64,000 nt of DNA from Volvox africanus (taxonomy: Eukaryota > Chlorophyta > Chlorophyceae > Chlamydomonadales > Volvocaceae), in assembly GCA_030268105.1 (NCBI GenBank), contig BSDZ01000103.1, forward strand, positions 1,864,501-1,928,500. Direction: 5' to 3'. The stretch's first letter is position 1; each line of letters opens with the position of its first letter. Below, piece by piece: positions 63,618-64,000 of the stretch. The notes under the pieces are model-generated. The model was given only the letters and a program-made list of their open reading frames with translations. It was not told where the DNA came from and did not search any database. The position numbers and the translations under genes were made by a program.

Positions 63618-63887
63618 CCAAAGACCCTAAAGTAAAGGGCAGGGTGCCCCCATGTCAATGGACGGTGACGACCCCAATTAAAGTGACCTGCGAGCTGACC
63701 AGTAGCGGAGTTGACGCCTTAGTTGATTCGGCAGATTCCGCTGGATGCTGGTGGTGGGTGCTGAACCTGGGAAAACCACTGATTTCGGAGAAGTTGGCGT
63801 GGGAGACTGGATGAGGGTGCCCCGAATTACCGGGGAAGGTAGGGACTGCCAGGTTAGTGGCCATGGGTGATGTACCCCCCTATCCTA
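63618..63887 (+). repeat. 270-bp dispersed repeat, copy 2
   Basis: Second copy, preceded by (ACACAT)n at 63582-63612 and followed by a longer (ACACAT)n tract. Confidence 0.92.
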
Positions 63888-63892
63888 TAAAC

Positions 63893-63971
<79 letters not shown>

Positions 63972-63976
63972 TACAC
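63888..63976 (+). repeat. ACACAT microsatellite
   Basis: Tandem ACATAC/ACACAT hexamers after copy 2 of the 270-bp repeat, running to about 63976. Confidence 0.95.
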
Positions 63977-64000
63977 CACACCAACGAAAAGCCATGCCAC

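Overview
The window reads as a contig from a volvocine green alga (Chlamydomonas/Volvox/Gonium relatives). The genes are split by many short introns, coding exons are GC-rich, introns hold (CA)n, ACACAT and CT-rich satellites, and there are chlorophyte-style receptor kinases, DIRS-group and Ty3/gypsy chromodomain retrotransposons, and tRNA genes without an encoded CCA. Genus and species cannot be fixed from the sequence alone. All gene models were built by eye from conserved peptides, GT-AG (twice GC-AG) borders and phase bookkeeping.

Layout: (1) 485-5420, plus strand: 3' part of a CPA1-type Na+/H+ exchanger, one intron of which is filled by a 1.6 kb CT-rich minisatellite. (2) 9073-17526, minus strand: a 15-exon gene for a TTM1/TTM2-type protein (uridine-kinase-like P-loop domain, CYTH/triphosphate-tunnel domain, coiled coil, C-terminal membrane anchor). 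All exon phases close, giving about 756 residues. (3) 18953-24435, plus strand: a basic N-terminus, F-box and leucine-rich-repeat-like protein, divergent from the TTM gene. (4) 27355-38126, plus strand: a 17-exon receptor-like TKL protein kinase with a signal peptide, a Cys-bearing beta-helix-like ectodomain and a kinase domain with a long Q-rich insertion; exon lengths sum to 1319 codons plus stop. (5) 40601-62299: a nest of retroelements. (6) 62300-64000: satellites, a 270-bp repeat present twice, and a tRNA-Ala(AGC)/tRNA-Asn(GTT) pair.

The nest, from the left: two truncated LTRs of one family, one inside the other; a decayed DIRS-like tyrosine-recombinase retroelement on the minus strand with a 28-bp split direct repeat; the 5' half of a chromovirus (H1); a full-length chromovirus (A, 46793-54261) inserted in the H1 gag with a 5-bp target duplication CCTAG and two 824-bp LTRs; a second chromovirus (B) whose middle was replaced by a reverse-oriented, 5'-truncated element (C); then the B 3' LTR. 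Comparing A, B, C and H1 reveals a probable spliced gag leader shared by several copies, a lone UAG between gag and pol in A, a 2-bp deletion that removes the chromodomain from A but not from C, and an 18-bp palindrome kept in every LTR family. About 150 bp of inverted repeat brackets the whole nest.

The host genes show no shared pathway. The exchanger and the TTM gene are convergent, and the TTM and F-box genes diverge from a 1.4 kb gap. The most unusual material is the retroelement biology and the architecture of the receptor kinase.
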